NCBI GenBank assembly: GCA_022846035.1
Contig: AP025580.1
Coordinates: 868,001-932,000, forward strand
Source: Christensenellaceae bacterium
GTDB taxonomy: Bacteria; Bacillota; Clostridia; Christensenellales; Christensenellaceae
DNA length: 64,000 nucleotides
Direction of reading: 5' to 3'
Made by a program: the position numbers and the translations under genes. The stretch's first letter is position 1, and each line of letters opens with the position of its first letter. Shown here in pieces: positions 41,360-49,958 of the stretch. Below the pieces are notes generated by a model. It made no database searches. It was not told the DNA's origin and saw only the letters and a program-made list of their open reading frames with translations.

Positions 41360-41815
41360 TTACTCAGGTTCTGAGAAACTTTTTTCGAGCGCGGCTGTGA
41401 GCGCCGCGTAACCGTCGAGCAGCGCCTTGCGCTGGTCTTCGTTCATGCTGCGGTAAGCGCGTACCTCGGCGGCCTCGAGCGCGGCCAGCATGTCCTGTGC
41501 ATATTCCCAGCCGGATTCGGTCAGCAACACAAGATTGTTGCGGCGGTCCTTAGGGTTCGGCTTGCGTTGCACGAGGCCCTGTTTTTCCAGTTTGGAAAGA
41601 ATAAAGGAAACGGTTTGCTTGGGCAGCAGCAACGCGCTGCATATCTTTTGCTGCGTACAGCCCTCATCCCCGCACGAAGAAATGGTATGCAGGGTAAAGA
41701 GCACATTATCTGATGTCCCGTGCCGCTGCGCCCAGTCCTCATAGGCGCGGTTGATGCGAAACCAGTTTTCATAATATTCGTCGATCTCAGAGCGGATTTG
41801 TGCTGTTTGATCCAT
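41360..41815 (-). CDS. MarR-family regulator
   Basis: A 151-residue winged-helix MarR protein: CTQQKICSALLLPKQTVSFI near residue 56 is the helix-turn-helix, followed by the wing QGLVQRKPNPKDRRNNLVLL. The ATG at 41815 has AGGAG 8 bp upstream and overlaps the end of the MATE gene by 29 bp, so the transporter is transcribed first and the regulator second. It probably controls the MATE promoter at 43160-43205. Confidence 0.9.
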   Translation of the reverse strand: MDQTAQIRSEIDEYYENWFRINRAYEDWAQRHGTSDNVLFTLHTISSCGDEGCTQQKICSALLLPKQTVSFILSKLEKQGLVQRKPNPKDRRNNLVLLTESGWEYAQDMLAALEAAEVRAYRSMNEDQRKALLDGYAALTAALEKSFSEPE

Positions 41816-43148
41816 AACTTAAACTCCTGTTCTGTGATTTTAGTTGCATTTTATGATAATGCCGCCGGTAGATAAACAGCAGGATCACTGTCAATGACGC
41901 CTGCGCGAAAGGCAGCGCCAGCCAGATGCCTGTAATGCCCAAAAGCAGGGGAAGCAGAAACAGGTAAAGCGGCGTCAGCGCGGCCGGATCGATATAAATG
42001 ATCAGGGCCGACGTTTTCACTTCGTCGATCGCGTAGAAATACGAAGACGAAAGCTTGGTAAAACCAATGAACGGGAAAGCAAAGGCCATAAAGAACAACG
42101 CGGTCTCGACCAACGCCGCCGACTCAGGGGAAGCGCCGAAAAGGACGGGGATCTGCGTGCGCAGGAGCAGCGCGGCAAGCAGCAATACAATGCTTAACGC
42201 GAGTACGGTAATCAACGCTTTCCGGAAAACATTCTGCATGCTTCTCATATTTCCCGCGCCGTTAAAATAACTGAGCAATGGCTGGATACCGTCGCCTACG
42301 CCCTGCAAAAGGCCCTGTACCGAAGTCACGACGTACATCAAAATCGAGTAGGCCGCGACAGCGACCGTTCCTCCGTATTGCAGGCATTGCAAATTGGCGA
42401 GAATGATGACGATCGAGGGCGCAAAGGTCATACCAAAGGGGGAAAGGCCGATTTTCAAAAGCTTACGCATGGTGGCGGCGTTCGGCTTTAGCATGGAAAG
42501 CGGAACGCGGTTTTCCTTTTTATGATAGAGCATAATAAATCCGATGACCGCGACAAGCGCCTGCGCGATCACTGTTGCCAGCGCCGCCCCGCGGATTCCC
42601 CAGGATAATGCCATCACAAAAAGCGCGTCCAGGATAATATTGGTGACAAGGCCGCTTACCATGGCGATCATAGCCTGCACCGTTTTTCCTTTGTTGCGCA
42701 GCAAGGGCGCGATGCCGGTGCCGAGGATTTGGAAAGTAGAGCCGAGCGCGACGATGCGCGCGTATTCCTCGGCTGTCTTAAGCAAATCGCCTTCAGCCCC
42801 CAAAAGCCTGAGAATGGGGGTGTATAAAAAAGAGAATACGACAGTCATAATCGCAGAAAAAAGCAATAGCATAAAAAATGTATTGCCGAACGCCTGTTTC
42901 GAGCCGTCAATATCTTTTTCTCCCAGCCGTGTGGACATGATAACGGAGCCGCCCACGCCGATACCGGTGCCAGCGGCGAGCAGGAAAGACGCGATAGGCC
43001 ATGCAATATTAATGGCGGCCAGTCCCAGGTCGCCGACCGCCTGTCCGACGAAGAAACCGTCGACAATGGCATAAAATCCGCCTAAAAACATGGTAAGCAT
43101 GGACGGAAGAATGTACTTCCAAAACTGCTTTTCGCTTGGGGCAAACAT
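41787..43148 (-). CDS. MATE-family efflux transporter
   Basis: A 453-residue transporter with about twelve membrane segments in two MATE halves (IVDGFFVGQAVGDLGLAAIN near residue 30; AYSILMYVVTSVQGLLQGVG near residue 265). MATE proteins export drugs or metabolites using Na or H gradients. The ATG at 43148 has GGAGG 5 bp upstream; earlier in-frame starts overlap the promoter repeats. It is paired with a downstream marR-like gene. Substrate unknown. Confidence 0.92.
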   Translation of the reverse strand: MFAPSEKQFWKYILPSMLTMFLGGFYAIVDGFFVGQAVGDLGLAAINIAWPIASFLLAAGTGIGVGGSVIMSTRLGEKDIDGSKQAFGNTFFMLLLFSAIMTVVFSFLYTPILRLLGAEGDLLKTAEEYARIVALGSTFQILGTGIAPLLRNKGKTVQAMIAMVSGLVTNIILDALFVMALSWGIRGAALATVIAQALVAVIGFIMLYHKKENRVPLSMLKPNAATMRKLLKIGLSPFGMTFAPSIVIILANLQCLQYGGTVAVAAYSILMYVVTSVQGLLQGVGDGIQPLLSYFNGAGNMRSMQNVFRKALITVLALSIVLLLAALLLRTQIPVLFGASPESAALVETALFFMAFAFPFIGFTKLSSSYFYAIDEVKTSALIIYIDPAALTPLYLFLLPLLLGITGIWLALPFAQASLTVILLFIYRRHYHKMQLKSQNRSLSYGSNSTNPL

Positions 43149-43161
43149 ACGAACCTCCATA

Positions 43162-43201
43162 TAGTCCAATATTGTACAAATTAGTCCGATAATGTACATT
43201 T
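43162..43201. repeat. Two 20-bp direct repeats at the MATE promoter
   Basis: TAGTCCAATATTGTACAAAT (43162-43181) and TAGTCCGATAATGTACATTT (43182-43201) match at 16 of 20 positions and abut exactly, two helical turns apart. On the minus strand they overlap a likely promoter, TGTACA, 16 bp, TACAAT. They are good candidates for MarR-type binding sites. Confidence 0.6.
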
Positions 43202-43293
43202 TAACCAAAAAGGAAATGATTTGTCAACATAAAAATCAATGTAAAAAAGTATCCGCAGCCTTGATGAGGAAACAGGAAAAGAGTTTTTGCATG

Positions 43294-43317
43294 AAAAAAG
43301 ACTTCCATAGGGAAGTC
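43294..43317 (-). terminator. Terminator after cysE
   Basis: Minus strand GACTTCC, loop CTAT, GGAAGTC, then TTTTTT. Confidence 0.75.
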
Positions 43318-43337
43318 CCGATGAATCAAGCGGCTAT

Positions 43338-44264
43338 TCAGCCGTTTTGGCCGTTGGAGATCAGCGTCGGGGAGGGGGAAGCATTGTAGACCGTCGTGCA
43401 GGCTTCCACAGAATGGGTGAGCCACACGTTACCGCCGATTACGCAGCCCGCGCCGATCACCGTATCGCCGCCAAGGATGGTTGCGCCCGAATAAATAATC
43501 ACATTATCCCGAATATCCGGATGGCGCTTTACGCCCTTGACCGGATGGCCGTTTTCGTCAAGCTCAAAGCTTCTCGCGCCCAGCGTTACGCCCTGGTAAA
43601 TCTTAACGTGTTTACCGATGGTACATGTCTCGCCGATGACGACGCCGGTGCCGTGGTCGATAAAGAAATGCTCGCCGATGGTTGCGCCCGGATGAATATC
43701 GATGCCCGTTTTACTGTGCGCCTGCTCGGTCATCATACGCGGCAAAAGGGGAATATCGAGCTGGTAAAAGGTATGGGCGATACGGTAGATACTGATCGCT
43801 TCAAAGCCGGGATACGCGAGCAGGATCTCCTCGTGCGACCTTGCCGCGGGATCTCCGCAGTAGGCGGCCTCAATATCTGTATTTAAAAGCCTGGCAATAC
43901 CGGGCAGGTGTTCCATGAAATGAATGGTGATTTTTTGCGCCGTTTCCCTGCACTTGTCACAGTCCGCCCGATGCCTTTGCTCAAGCTGGCACTGGTTTAC
44001 GAGGACCTCGGCGACCATACAGTCCAAAAGCACGGCTGCTTCGCGCAAACGGCGGGTAACGGTCGCCCTAAGTTCGGTTTCTTTCGTGATATTACTGTCA
44101 TAAATATTAGGGTACATGGCGCTTCTGACAAGGTCGATAAAGGTAGCGACCTTGCGCTTCATGCCGAAACCGCTGATCGTATCTCCGGTGATATTGGGCT
44201 TGTTGATGGCCATGATCTCTTCGGCGAGATCCGGCGCTTTTTTGTCTTTCCACTCCTGTAACAT
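43338..44264 (-). CDS. cysE: Serine O-acetyltransferase
   Basis: A 308-residue left-handed beta-helix acetyltransferase that makes O-acetylserine from serine and acetyl-CoA. Seen: ANVWL-like and hexapeptide repeats with [20 protein letters not shown] near residue 192 (catalytic His and Asp), then [14 protein letters not shown]. The protein is longer at the N terminus than the short Gram-positive CysE, more like the plant/EpsC layout. The ATG at 44264 has GGAG 6 bp upstream. It diverges from metA, so cysteine and methionine genes share a 130-bp control region. Confidence 0.92.
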   Translation of the reverse strand: MLQEWKDKKAPDLAEEIMAINKPNITGDTISGFGMKRKVATFIDLVRSAMYPNIYDSNITKETELRATVTRRLREAAVLLDCMVAEVLVNQCQLEQRHRADCDKCRETAQKITIHFMEHLPGIARLLNTDIEAAYCGDPAARSHEEILLAYPGFEAISIYRIAHTFYQLDIPLLPRMMTEQAHSKTGIDIHPGATIGEHFFIDHGTGVVIGETCTIGKHVKIYQGVTLGARSFELDENGHPVKGVKRHPDIRDNVIIYSGATILGGDTVIGAGCVIGGNVWLTHSVEACTTVYNASPSPTLISNGQNG

Positions 44265-44320
44265 AACGACTCCAACATGCTTTGCCCGCCAAAAAACGGG
44301 ATTAGTTTTGTATAAAAACG

Positions 44321-44349
44321 TGTACAATAATTATAGTTTACTATATAAT
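44321..44349 (+). promoter_or_regulatory. Promoter of metA
   Basis: TGTACA (44321-44326), 17 bp, TATAAT (44344-44349). No SAM riboswitch or T-box is visible in the 45-nt leader. Confidence 0.55.
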
Positions 44350-44394
44350 GATAGTCAAACGTTGTTTTAATACGGGGGAAAGGGGTAATGCAAT

Positions 44395-45321
44395 ATGCCT
44401 ATTAACATCAACAGTAATTTACCGGCAGCAAAGACACTGGCGCAGGAGGGCATATTTACAATGCCCTTAGAGCGCGCGACGCAGCAGGACATCCGTCCTC
44501 TTAGGATCGTGATACTTAATATCATGCCTACCAAAGAGCAAACGGAGACGCAACTAATGCGCCTGCTGGCAAACTCACCTTTGCAGGTAGAAGTGGTGCT
44601 GCTGCATCCCGCGACGCATATCTCCAAGAATACGTCTATCGAGCACCTGAATACCTTTTATAAGACGTTCGACGATATTAGCGACGAGAAATATGACGGG
44701 CTGATTATCACGGGCGCGCCCGTAGAACAGATTCCTTTCGAGCAAGTGAACTACTGGCAGGAGATCACGCAGATCATGGAATGGAGCAAAAAGAACGTCT
44801 ATTCCACGATGTATATTTGCTGGGCTGCCCAGGCAGGACTGTATTACCACTATGGTATCAATAAATATCCGTGTGAGCATAAGCTTTCAGGGATTTACCT
44901 GCATAAGCGGACGCCGAACAATTTTCCGCTTTTGCGCGGGTTCGACGATGAATTTTGGGCGCCGCACTCGCGCCATTCGTATATCCGGAAAACGGAGATA
45001 CAAAATAATCCGGCGCTTGAGATCCTGTGCGAGTTTGAAGAGAACGGGGTGTATATCGTATCCGCGAAGCGCGGCCGCCAGATTTTTGTGACGGGACATC
45101 CGGAATATGACGCCAACACTTTAAAGACGGAATATGTGCGCGATATTGCGCGGGGAATGGACGTACCGGTACCGGCTAATTATTTCCCGGGGAACGACCC
45201 CAATAAACCGCCGGTCGTGCGCTGGCGCGGCCACGCGAACCTGCTCTTTAACAACTGGCTCAATTATTACGTCTATCAGGAAACGCCGTACGATGTAAAG
45301 GCTATCAAAAATGAGGAATAG
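44395..45321 (+). CDS. metAA: Homoserine O-acetyltransferase (MetA family)
   Basis: A 308-residue MetA-family acyltransferase, first step from homoserine to methionine. Catalytic Cys142 is in YICWAAQAG, and the His-Glu pair is in VTGHPEYD. Residue 111 is Glu (TGAPVEQIP); in this family Glu111 goes with acetyl-CoA and Gly111 with succinyl-CoA, so the product should be O-acetylhomoserine, the substrate of the MetY encoded at 61685. It is followed by cysK after 17 bp. Confidence 0.92.
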   Translation: MPININSNLPAAKTLAQEGIFTMPLERATQQDIRPLRIVILNIMPTKEQTETQLMRLLANSPLQVEVVLLHPATHISKNTSIEHLNTFYKTFDDISDEKYDGLIITGAPVEQIPFEQVNYWQEITQIMEWSKKNVYSTMYICWAAQAGLYYHYGINKYPCEHKLSGIYLHKRTPNNFPLLRGFDDEFWAPHSRHSYIRKTEIQNNPALEILCEFEENGVYIVSAKRGRQIFVTGHPEYDANTLKTEYVRDIARGMDVPVPANYFPGNDPNKPPVVRWRGHANLLFNNWLNYYVYQETPYDVKAIKNEE

Positions 45322-45338
45322 GAATAGAGGGAATAATC

Positions 45339-46244
45339 ATGAAATTAGCAGAAAAATTGACGGATTTGATCGGCGAGACGCCGCTTTTGCAACTGAACAA
45401 TATCAACCCGATGATTTGGGCGAAGCTGGAATACTTTAATCCGCAGGGAAGCGTGAAAGACCGTCCGGCGTATTATATGATGAAAGAGGGGATCGACCAG
45501 GGGCTGATTCAGGAAAACACGGTGGTCGTGGAATCCACAAGCGGCAATACGGGAATCGCGCTCGCGTATATCTGTACCTGCCTTGGGCTGCACCTGATCC
45601 TGACGATGCCCGAATCCATGAGTATCGAGCGCAGGAGGCTGCTATCGGCGCTCGGCGCGGAGCTTGTCCTTACGCCGGCGGCAGAAGGCATGCGCGGGGC
45701 GATCAGCCGCGCCAGAGAAATCTGTGAAAAAGAAAGCGGCTATATGCCAAACCAGTTTGAAAGTATGGCCAACGTGCGCGCGCATAAAGAGACAACGGCG
45801 CAGGAGATTTTGCGCGATATGGTCGGCGACGTCGACATTTTCATTGCAGGCGTCGGTACGGGCGGTACGATCACCGGCTGCGGCGAGGTGCTGAAGAGCA
45901 AAAGACAGGAAACGCAGGTCATTGCCGTGGAACCCGCGGAAAGCCAGGTGCTCGCGGGCGGAAAGCCGGCGCCGCATAAAATACAGGGGATCGGCGCGGG
46001 CTTTGTGCCCAAGATATTAAACCGTGAAATTATTGATGAAATCATACCTGTCTTTACAGACGAGGCATATGATGCGGCACGGCTGCTGTCGCATAATGAA
46101 GGCGTGTTGTGCGGCGTATCATCCGGCGCTGCGCTGGCGGCAGCGATCAAGGTAGCGGACCGTCCGGAGAACAAAGGCAAGAAAATCGTCGTGATTTTTC
46201 CGGATACGGGCGAGCGGTATTTGTCTACAGAGTTGTTCGGTTAA
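45339..46244 (+). CDS. cysK: Cysteine synthase family protein (first copy)
   Basis: A 301-residue fold-type II PLP enzyme that joins O-acetylserine and sulfide. Seen: ETPLLQLNNI, the Schiff-base Lys in NPQGSVKDRPA near residue 38, STSGNTGIAL near residue 66 and the phosphate loop [10 protein letters not shown] near residue 170. It is followed by a duplicated 18-bp sequence and a strong terminator. A second copy with about the same length lies at 62991. CysM or beta-synthase activity cannot be excluded. Confidence 0.9.
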   Translation: MKLAEKLTDLIGETPLLQLNNINPMIWAKLEYFNPQGSVKDRPAYYMMKEGIDQGLIQENTVVVESTSGNTGIALAYICTCLGLHLILTMPESMSIERRRLLSALGAELVLTPAAEGMRGAISRAREICEKESGYMPNQFESMANVRAHKETTAQEILRDMVGDVDIFIAGVGTGGTITGCGEVLKSKRQETQVIAVEPAESQVLAGGKPAPHKIQGIGAGFVPKILNREIIDEIIPVFTDEAYDAARLLSHNEGVLCGVSSGAALAAAIKVADRPENKGKKIVVIFPDTGERYLSTELFG

Positions 46245-46257
46245 AAAAACCATACAT

Positions 46258-46293
46258 ATTATATAAAGGAAACAAATTATATAAAGGAAACAA
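46258..46293 (+). repeat. Perfect 18-bp tandem repeat
   Basis: ATTATATAAAGGAAACAA occurs twice back to back (46258-46275 and 46276-46293). The second copy runs into the terminator stem. Confidence 0.9.
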
Positions 46294-46325
46294 ACGCCCG
46301 CTTTTTCAAACGGGCGTTTGTTTTT
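46288..46325. terminator. Terminator after cysK
   Basis: AAACAAACGCCCG (46288-46300), 10-base loop, CGGGCGTTTGTTT (46311-46323), then TT; also the likely stop for the convergent minus-strand gene. Confidence 0.88.
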
Positions 46326-46333
46326 CGGCTTTT

Positions 46334-47572
46334 TCAGCGTTTGCCATACAGGAGTGTTGTTTCAAACATTGCTTCAATGTTTTCGGTCTTTGCATCGTCG
46401 ATCATGGTACCACTGTCCATAATGTAGCCGCCACCCGGTGCGCAGGTGTCAATGAGCCATTTACAATAATCGACGACCTCCTGCCTGCTGCCATAGCTTA
46501 AGGTCACGGCGGGAATGTTGCCCATAATACAGGAATGGCCGCCCAGTACTTTCTTGGCCTGTTCCATATCCGTATATTCGAAAGAAAAGATTGTCTTGCC
46601 CGGCGTGATTTCTGTCAGGTACTCGAGCCGCGTATTATAGGCGCCTTCCACATAAACGACGGGCGTTAATCCGGCGTCCGCTACGGCGTTAATATATTTG
46701 CGCAGGGATGGCCAATAGAATGTTTTGAATTGTTCATCGGACATGAATTCATCCACGCCCTTATGCAGCCAGTACCATACGAAAGGCGTTTCCTTGCCGC
46801 TGCAGCCTTTGATGGTATCCTCGATCGCGAAATCCGTTACCACATCTATGAGTTCCAAAAGCTCCTGCGGATGGTCGAACATATCCATGAGGATGGGCAC
46901 GGTACCGCGCAAAGAATCCCCGATCATATCAAAGGGCGCATACGCGAAGCCCGCATAAATAAGCGGGATACCGAACTTGTTTTTGAGCTTCTGTCCGTAC
47001 TCGCCGAGATAGGCGAACCATTCATTGAGTATTTTGCCCGTTTCCACCATTGCCTCCAGGGTGTGGATAACCTGCGGATCGGCAAAATTCAGCAGGGTAC
47101 CGATATGCCCGAACCACATGGCGTTGCGGAAATCAAGCTTGGAAAGGCCAGGAAAATTCGCGAAGCTGCGCGGCATCCATTTGTTCATCATGAATTTGGT
47201 CATGTCGCGGATGGCCTCGGGATATTCGTCGGCGGTCATGTATTCGCCCTCGGCGTATTGGTACATGGCGTTGGGATCGTCTATGTCATGGCCCGGCCAA
47301 CGGTACCAGGTAATCCCCGAACGCTCAAGGTACGCGGAAGGATTGAACAGGATCGGGTCCCAGCCGAGGTCGGGCTGGAAATGTTCGTAAAAGATGTCGT
47401 AGGCCGCGCCTGTGTTTTTCCAGTCGTCCATCGCGTCCTGTATGGTGTAACCGGCATAGTAAATGGGAAAGGCCTGGAAAACAGGAACGATCGGGATACG
47501 GTCAGGCTCTTTTACCGCCGCCGCGTCCATAACTCTTTTTAATCGGGCGTTATATTCTTCGTTTGTAGTCAT
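46334..47572 (-). CDS. Uroporphyrinogen decarboxylase-family protein, probable methyltransferase
   Basis: A 412-residue TIM-barrel protein of the URO-D superfamily. It is not a haem-pathway HemE: the family-wide HemE start is missing and the sequence fits the anaerobe group that includes MtaA/CmuA-like methylcobamide transferases. Possible metal ligands are a His-Cys pair in GGHSCIMGNIPAVTL near residue 350 and a Cys in DTCAPGGGYIMDSGTM near residue 388. It has its own extended -10 promoter at 47602-47610 and GGAGGAG before the ATG. No corrinoid protein is encoded nearby. Substrate unknown. Confidence 0.75.
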   Translation of the reverse strand: MTTNEEYNARLKRVMDAAAVKEPDRIPIVPVFQAFPIYYAGYTIQDAMDDWKNTGAAYDIFYEHFQPDLGWDPILFNPSAYLERSGITWYRWPGHDIDDPNAMYQYAEGEYMTADEYPEAIRDMTKFMMNKWMPRSFANFPGLSKLDFRNAMWFGHIGTLLNFADPQVIHTLEAMVETGKILNEWFAYLGEYGQKLKNKFGIPLIYAGFAYAPFDMIGDSLRGTVPILMDMFDHPQELLELIDVVTDFAIEDTIKGCSGKETPFVWYWLHKGVDEFMSDEQFKTFYWPSLRKYINAVADAGLTPVVYVEGAYNTRLEYLTEITPGKTIFSFEYTDMEQAKKVLGGHSCIMGNIPAVTLSYGSRQEVVDYCKWLIDTCAPGGGYIMDSGTMIDDAKTENIEAMFETTLLYGKR

Positions 47573-47601
47573 GAGGAACTCCTCCGGAATTTGATACTTG
47601 T

Positions 47602-47610
47602 ATTATAGCA
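47602..47610 (-). promoter_or_regulatory. Extended -10 element of the URO-D-family gene
   Basis: TGCTATAAT on the minus strand, 30 bp before the ATG. Confidence 0.55.
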
Positions 47611-47611
47611 C

Positions 47612-47652
47612 AAAAGAAAAAGCAGGCATATGAGAAATCATATGCCTGCTTT
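47612..47652 (-). terminator. Terminator of the epimerase-kinase-oxidoreductase operon
   Basis: AAAGCAGGCATATGA (47619-47633), loop GAAA, TCATATGCCTGCTTT (47638-47652): a perfect 15-bp stem, followed on the minus strand by TTCTTTTG. Confidence 0.8.
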
Positions 47653-47663
47653 AATTGCTTTTC

Positions 47664-48818
47664 TTACAGGGACAACCATTTTTCCTGTTTGGCGGATTCT
47701 ACGATAGCCTCGCATAACTGGAGCTCGCGCAGGCCCGCTTCAAAGGTGGGGAATTCCGGCGTCGCCCCCGTCTTGTAGCCTTCGCTTCTCACATAGTTAT
47801 AAAACTTGGTCGCGAATTGCTTGATCGTATCAGGGAAGCCCTCGTTGTGACCGCCGGGATAGGAAACCAGCTTTGCCGCTTCCGCGTGCATGAGGGAGGG
47901 GTCTTTCATGAGGATATGATTTGCTTCGTCGCGCTCACCGATCCACATTTCATTCGGACGCTCCGTGTTGATGGCGATGGATTTTTTACTGCCATAGATT
48001 TCAAACCAGATACGGTTTTTACGTCCCGCAGCCACCTGGTTTACCGTCATAGATCCATGGGCGCCGTTATCGAATTTTAAGAGCACGGACGCATAGTCTT
48101 CCGTGTTGATGGGAACGTCTGCATAATCGTCCGGCGTGAGCACCTTACCGGAATATGTCTCCACCGGCTTTAACGGTTTTTTACGGATTGGGTAGAAAGT
48201 GGCGAAGTCCGCGCATACCTTGTCGATCTTGATGCCGGTCATGAATTCTACGGAATCCAGCCAGTGCGAACCGATGTCCGCAACCGCGCGCGAGTCGCCG
48301 CTGAATTTGGGCTCGAGACGCCAGCTATAGTCCGTTTCCTTGAACAGCCAGTCCTGCTGGTAAGAACCGTTCACCGCAAAAATCGTTCCCAGCTCGCCGT
48401 TTTGAATCATCGCGCGCGCTTCATGGATGATTGGGTAAAAACGGATGTTGAAGTGCACCGCGTTTGCAAGTCCTTTTTCCCTGGCGAGCGCGATCAGCTC
48501 CTCCGCCTGCTCGCTGGTCATGGTAAGCGGCTTTTCGCATACGACATGTTTGCCGGCCAGGAGGGCTTCTTTTGCCATCTGGAAGTGGAAGCTGTTGGGC
48601 GAGCAGATATGCACGACGTCAATGTCGGGATCGGCCAAAAGATTCTTGTAATCTCCATAGCTTTTGCCGATCGAAAGCTGCTCCGCTTTTGCTTTTGCCG
48701 TCGCATCGTCAATATCCGCTAGGGCAACAACGTCTACGAATCCCAGTCTGCGCAGGGCTTCAATATGTGTAGGTCCGATAAAACCTGTTCCAATGACACC
48801 AGTTCTGATTTTTTCCAT
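47664..48818 (-). CDS. Gfo/Idh/MocA-family oxidoreductase
   Basis: A 384-residue NAD(P)-dependent sugar or cyclitol dehydrogenase. Seen: the Rossmann loop TGVIGTGFIGPTHIEAL at the N terminus, HVVCEKPLTMTSEQAEEL near residue 90 with the EKP motif, and DIGSHWLDSVEFM near residue 176 with the catalytic-type Asp/His. It is the last gene of a minus operon with a PfkB-type kinase and a TIM-barrel epimerase, so it probably oxidises a sugar before isomerisation. Substrate unknown. Confidence 0.9.
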   Translation of the reverse strand: MEKIRTGVIGTGFIGPTHIEALRRLGFVDVVALADIDDATAKAKAEQLSIGKSYGDYKNLLADPDIDVVHICSPNSFHFQMAKEALLAGKHVVCEKPLTMTSEQAEELIALAREKGLANAVHFNIRFYPIIHEARAMIQNGELGTIFAVNGSYQQDWLFKETDYSWRLEPKFSGDSRAVADIGSHWLDSVEFMTGIKIDKVCADFATFYPIRKKPLKPVETYSGKVLTPDDYADVPINTEDYASVLLKFDNGAHGSMTVNQVAAGRKNRIWFEIYGSKKSIAINTERPNEMWIGERDEANHILMKDPSLMHAEAAKLVSYPGGHNEGFPDTIKQFATKFYNYVRSEGYKTGATPEFPTFEAGLRELQLCEAIVESAKQEKWLSL

Positions 48819-48839
48819 AATATTGATTCCTTTCTGAAT

Positions 48840-49949
48840 TTATTGCCAGTTTTCAAGAAAATCCGCGAGTTCCCGCGTTGTAGGGCTTTTAGCGTTCCGG
48901 ACGTAATAACCGGATGCGCCCACGCCGCACAAAAGGCACTGCTCATACGGATAATCGTTCATCCAGCCAAGCACAAAGCCTGAATTGAACGTATCGCCGG
49001 CGCCCGTAGTCAGCACCGGATGTTCGCAGTAGGGTCCGGCGACCTCATAATATGTATCTCCTGCATAGCAGCAGGCACGGTCAACCGGATGGATCACGAG
49101 GCATTCGACCTTTAAATACCGCGCCAGATTTTCGCACAGGTCCCGAAGCGGATAGGCCTTGTAATCACTGATCGCTTTGCCGTACAGTTCGGCGATCTCG
49201 CATGCCTCCTTTTTGTTGAGGCCCAGCGTGACATGAAAACCCTTAGCGGCGAATTCGTTGATCAGCCCGATTGCTTCCTTGATGTCCCGTTCGCTGCGCT
49301 TTTCGGGATCGGCAAGGTCAAAAAATAATTTTTTGTCCTGCGGGCGCGATTTCATGAGCGGAACCACTTCCGCAAGGAAGTGCCGCCAGATGTCGCTCAT
49401 ACGCGGAAGCATGGTCCAGTTTTCCATGCCGATCAGGTCGCTTTCATCAACGATCCTGATAAAGCGGTCAAGACCGACCGTTTCCTTAATCTTATCCCAG
49501 GAAACGTTTTTGAAATGCTCCAGCTTGGAAACGATGATTTTACCGTCATGGAACTCGTAAGCATCCGTATGTCCGGGTTCGGTAAGACCGATCATCGTAG
49601 AGCCCTCCGCGAGTTCGTCAAAGACGGGATCGTGTCCATGTTCGCCTACGCAGCCGATATAGGTGAGGTTGATGTTATGTTTTTTTAAAGCGTTGGCAAA
49701 AATGGGACCATTCCCACCCAGTTTTTTCTGGACAGGAATGATCTCAACATTGGTCGAAAGGCCACAGCCGTTTTTGAGGCGCTCCGAATAAGAGAGGATA
49801 GTATCGATACGCGAAAAATTTTCGGGATCGATCCTTTTGTCAACGACATGCACGATCTCGTCGACGAAGCCGTCAAAACCAATGAGCGCCTTGAGCGGGG
49901 CGACGCCGGCGGCTAATTTTTGTGCAAGTGATTTTTTAGCGTCGTTCAT
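48840..49949 (-). CDS. PfkB/ribokinase-family carbohydrate kinase
   Basis: A 369-residue PfkB-fold sugar kinase. Seen: a first motif KLGGNGPIFANALKKHNINL near residue 74 and the catalytic TTGAGDTFNSGFVLGW near residue 317. An extra N-terminal region of about 20 residues precedes IGFDGFVDEIVHVVDKR, which is unusual for ribokinases. AGGAG lies 7 bp before the ATG. It sits 9 bp after the epimerase gene and 21 bp before the oxidoreductase gene. Substrate unknown. Confidence 0.88.
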   Translation of the reverse strand: MNDAKKSLAQKLAAGVAPLKALIGFDGFVDEIVHVVDKRIDPENFSRIDTILSYSERLKNGCGLSTNVEIIPVQKKLGGNGPIFANALKKHNINLTYIGCVGEHGHDPVFDELAEGSTMIGLTEPGHTDAYEFHDGKIIVSKLEHFKNVSWDKIKETVGLDRFIRIVDESDLIGMENWTMLPRMSDIWRHFLAEVVPLMKSRPQDKKLFFDLADPEKRSERDIKEAIGLINEFAAKGFHVTLGLNKKEACEIAELYGKAISDYKAYPLRDLCENLARYLKVECLVIHPVDRACCYAGDTYYEVAGPYCEHPVLTTGAGDTFNSGFVLGWMNDYPYEQCLLCGVGASGYYVRNAKSPTTRELADFLENWQ

Positions 49950-49958
49950 GTTATGCTC

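Noticed and set aside
46730-47542. A 270-codon plus-strand frame across the URO-D-family gene
   Set aside because: It is antisense to a conserved TIM-barrel protein with its own promoter and ribosome-binding site.
46334-47572. Naming the gene hemE
   Set aside because: The sequence lacks HemE hallmarks and no other haem gene is nearby.
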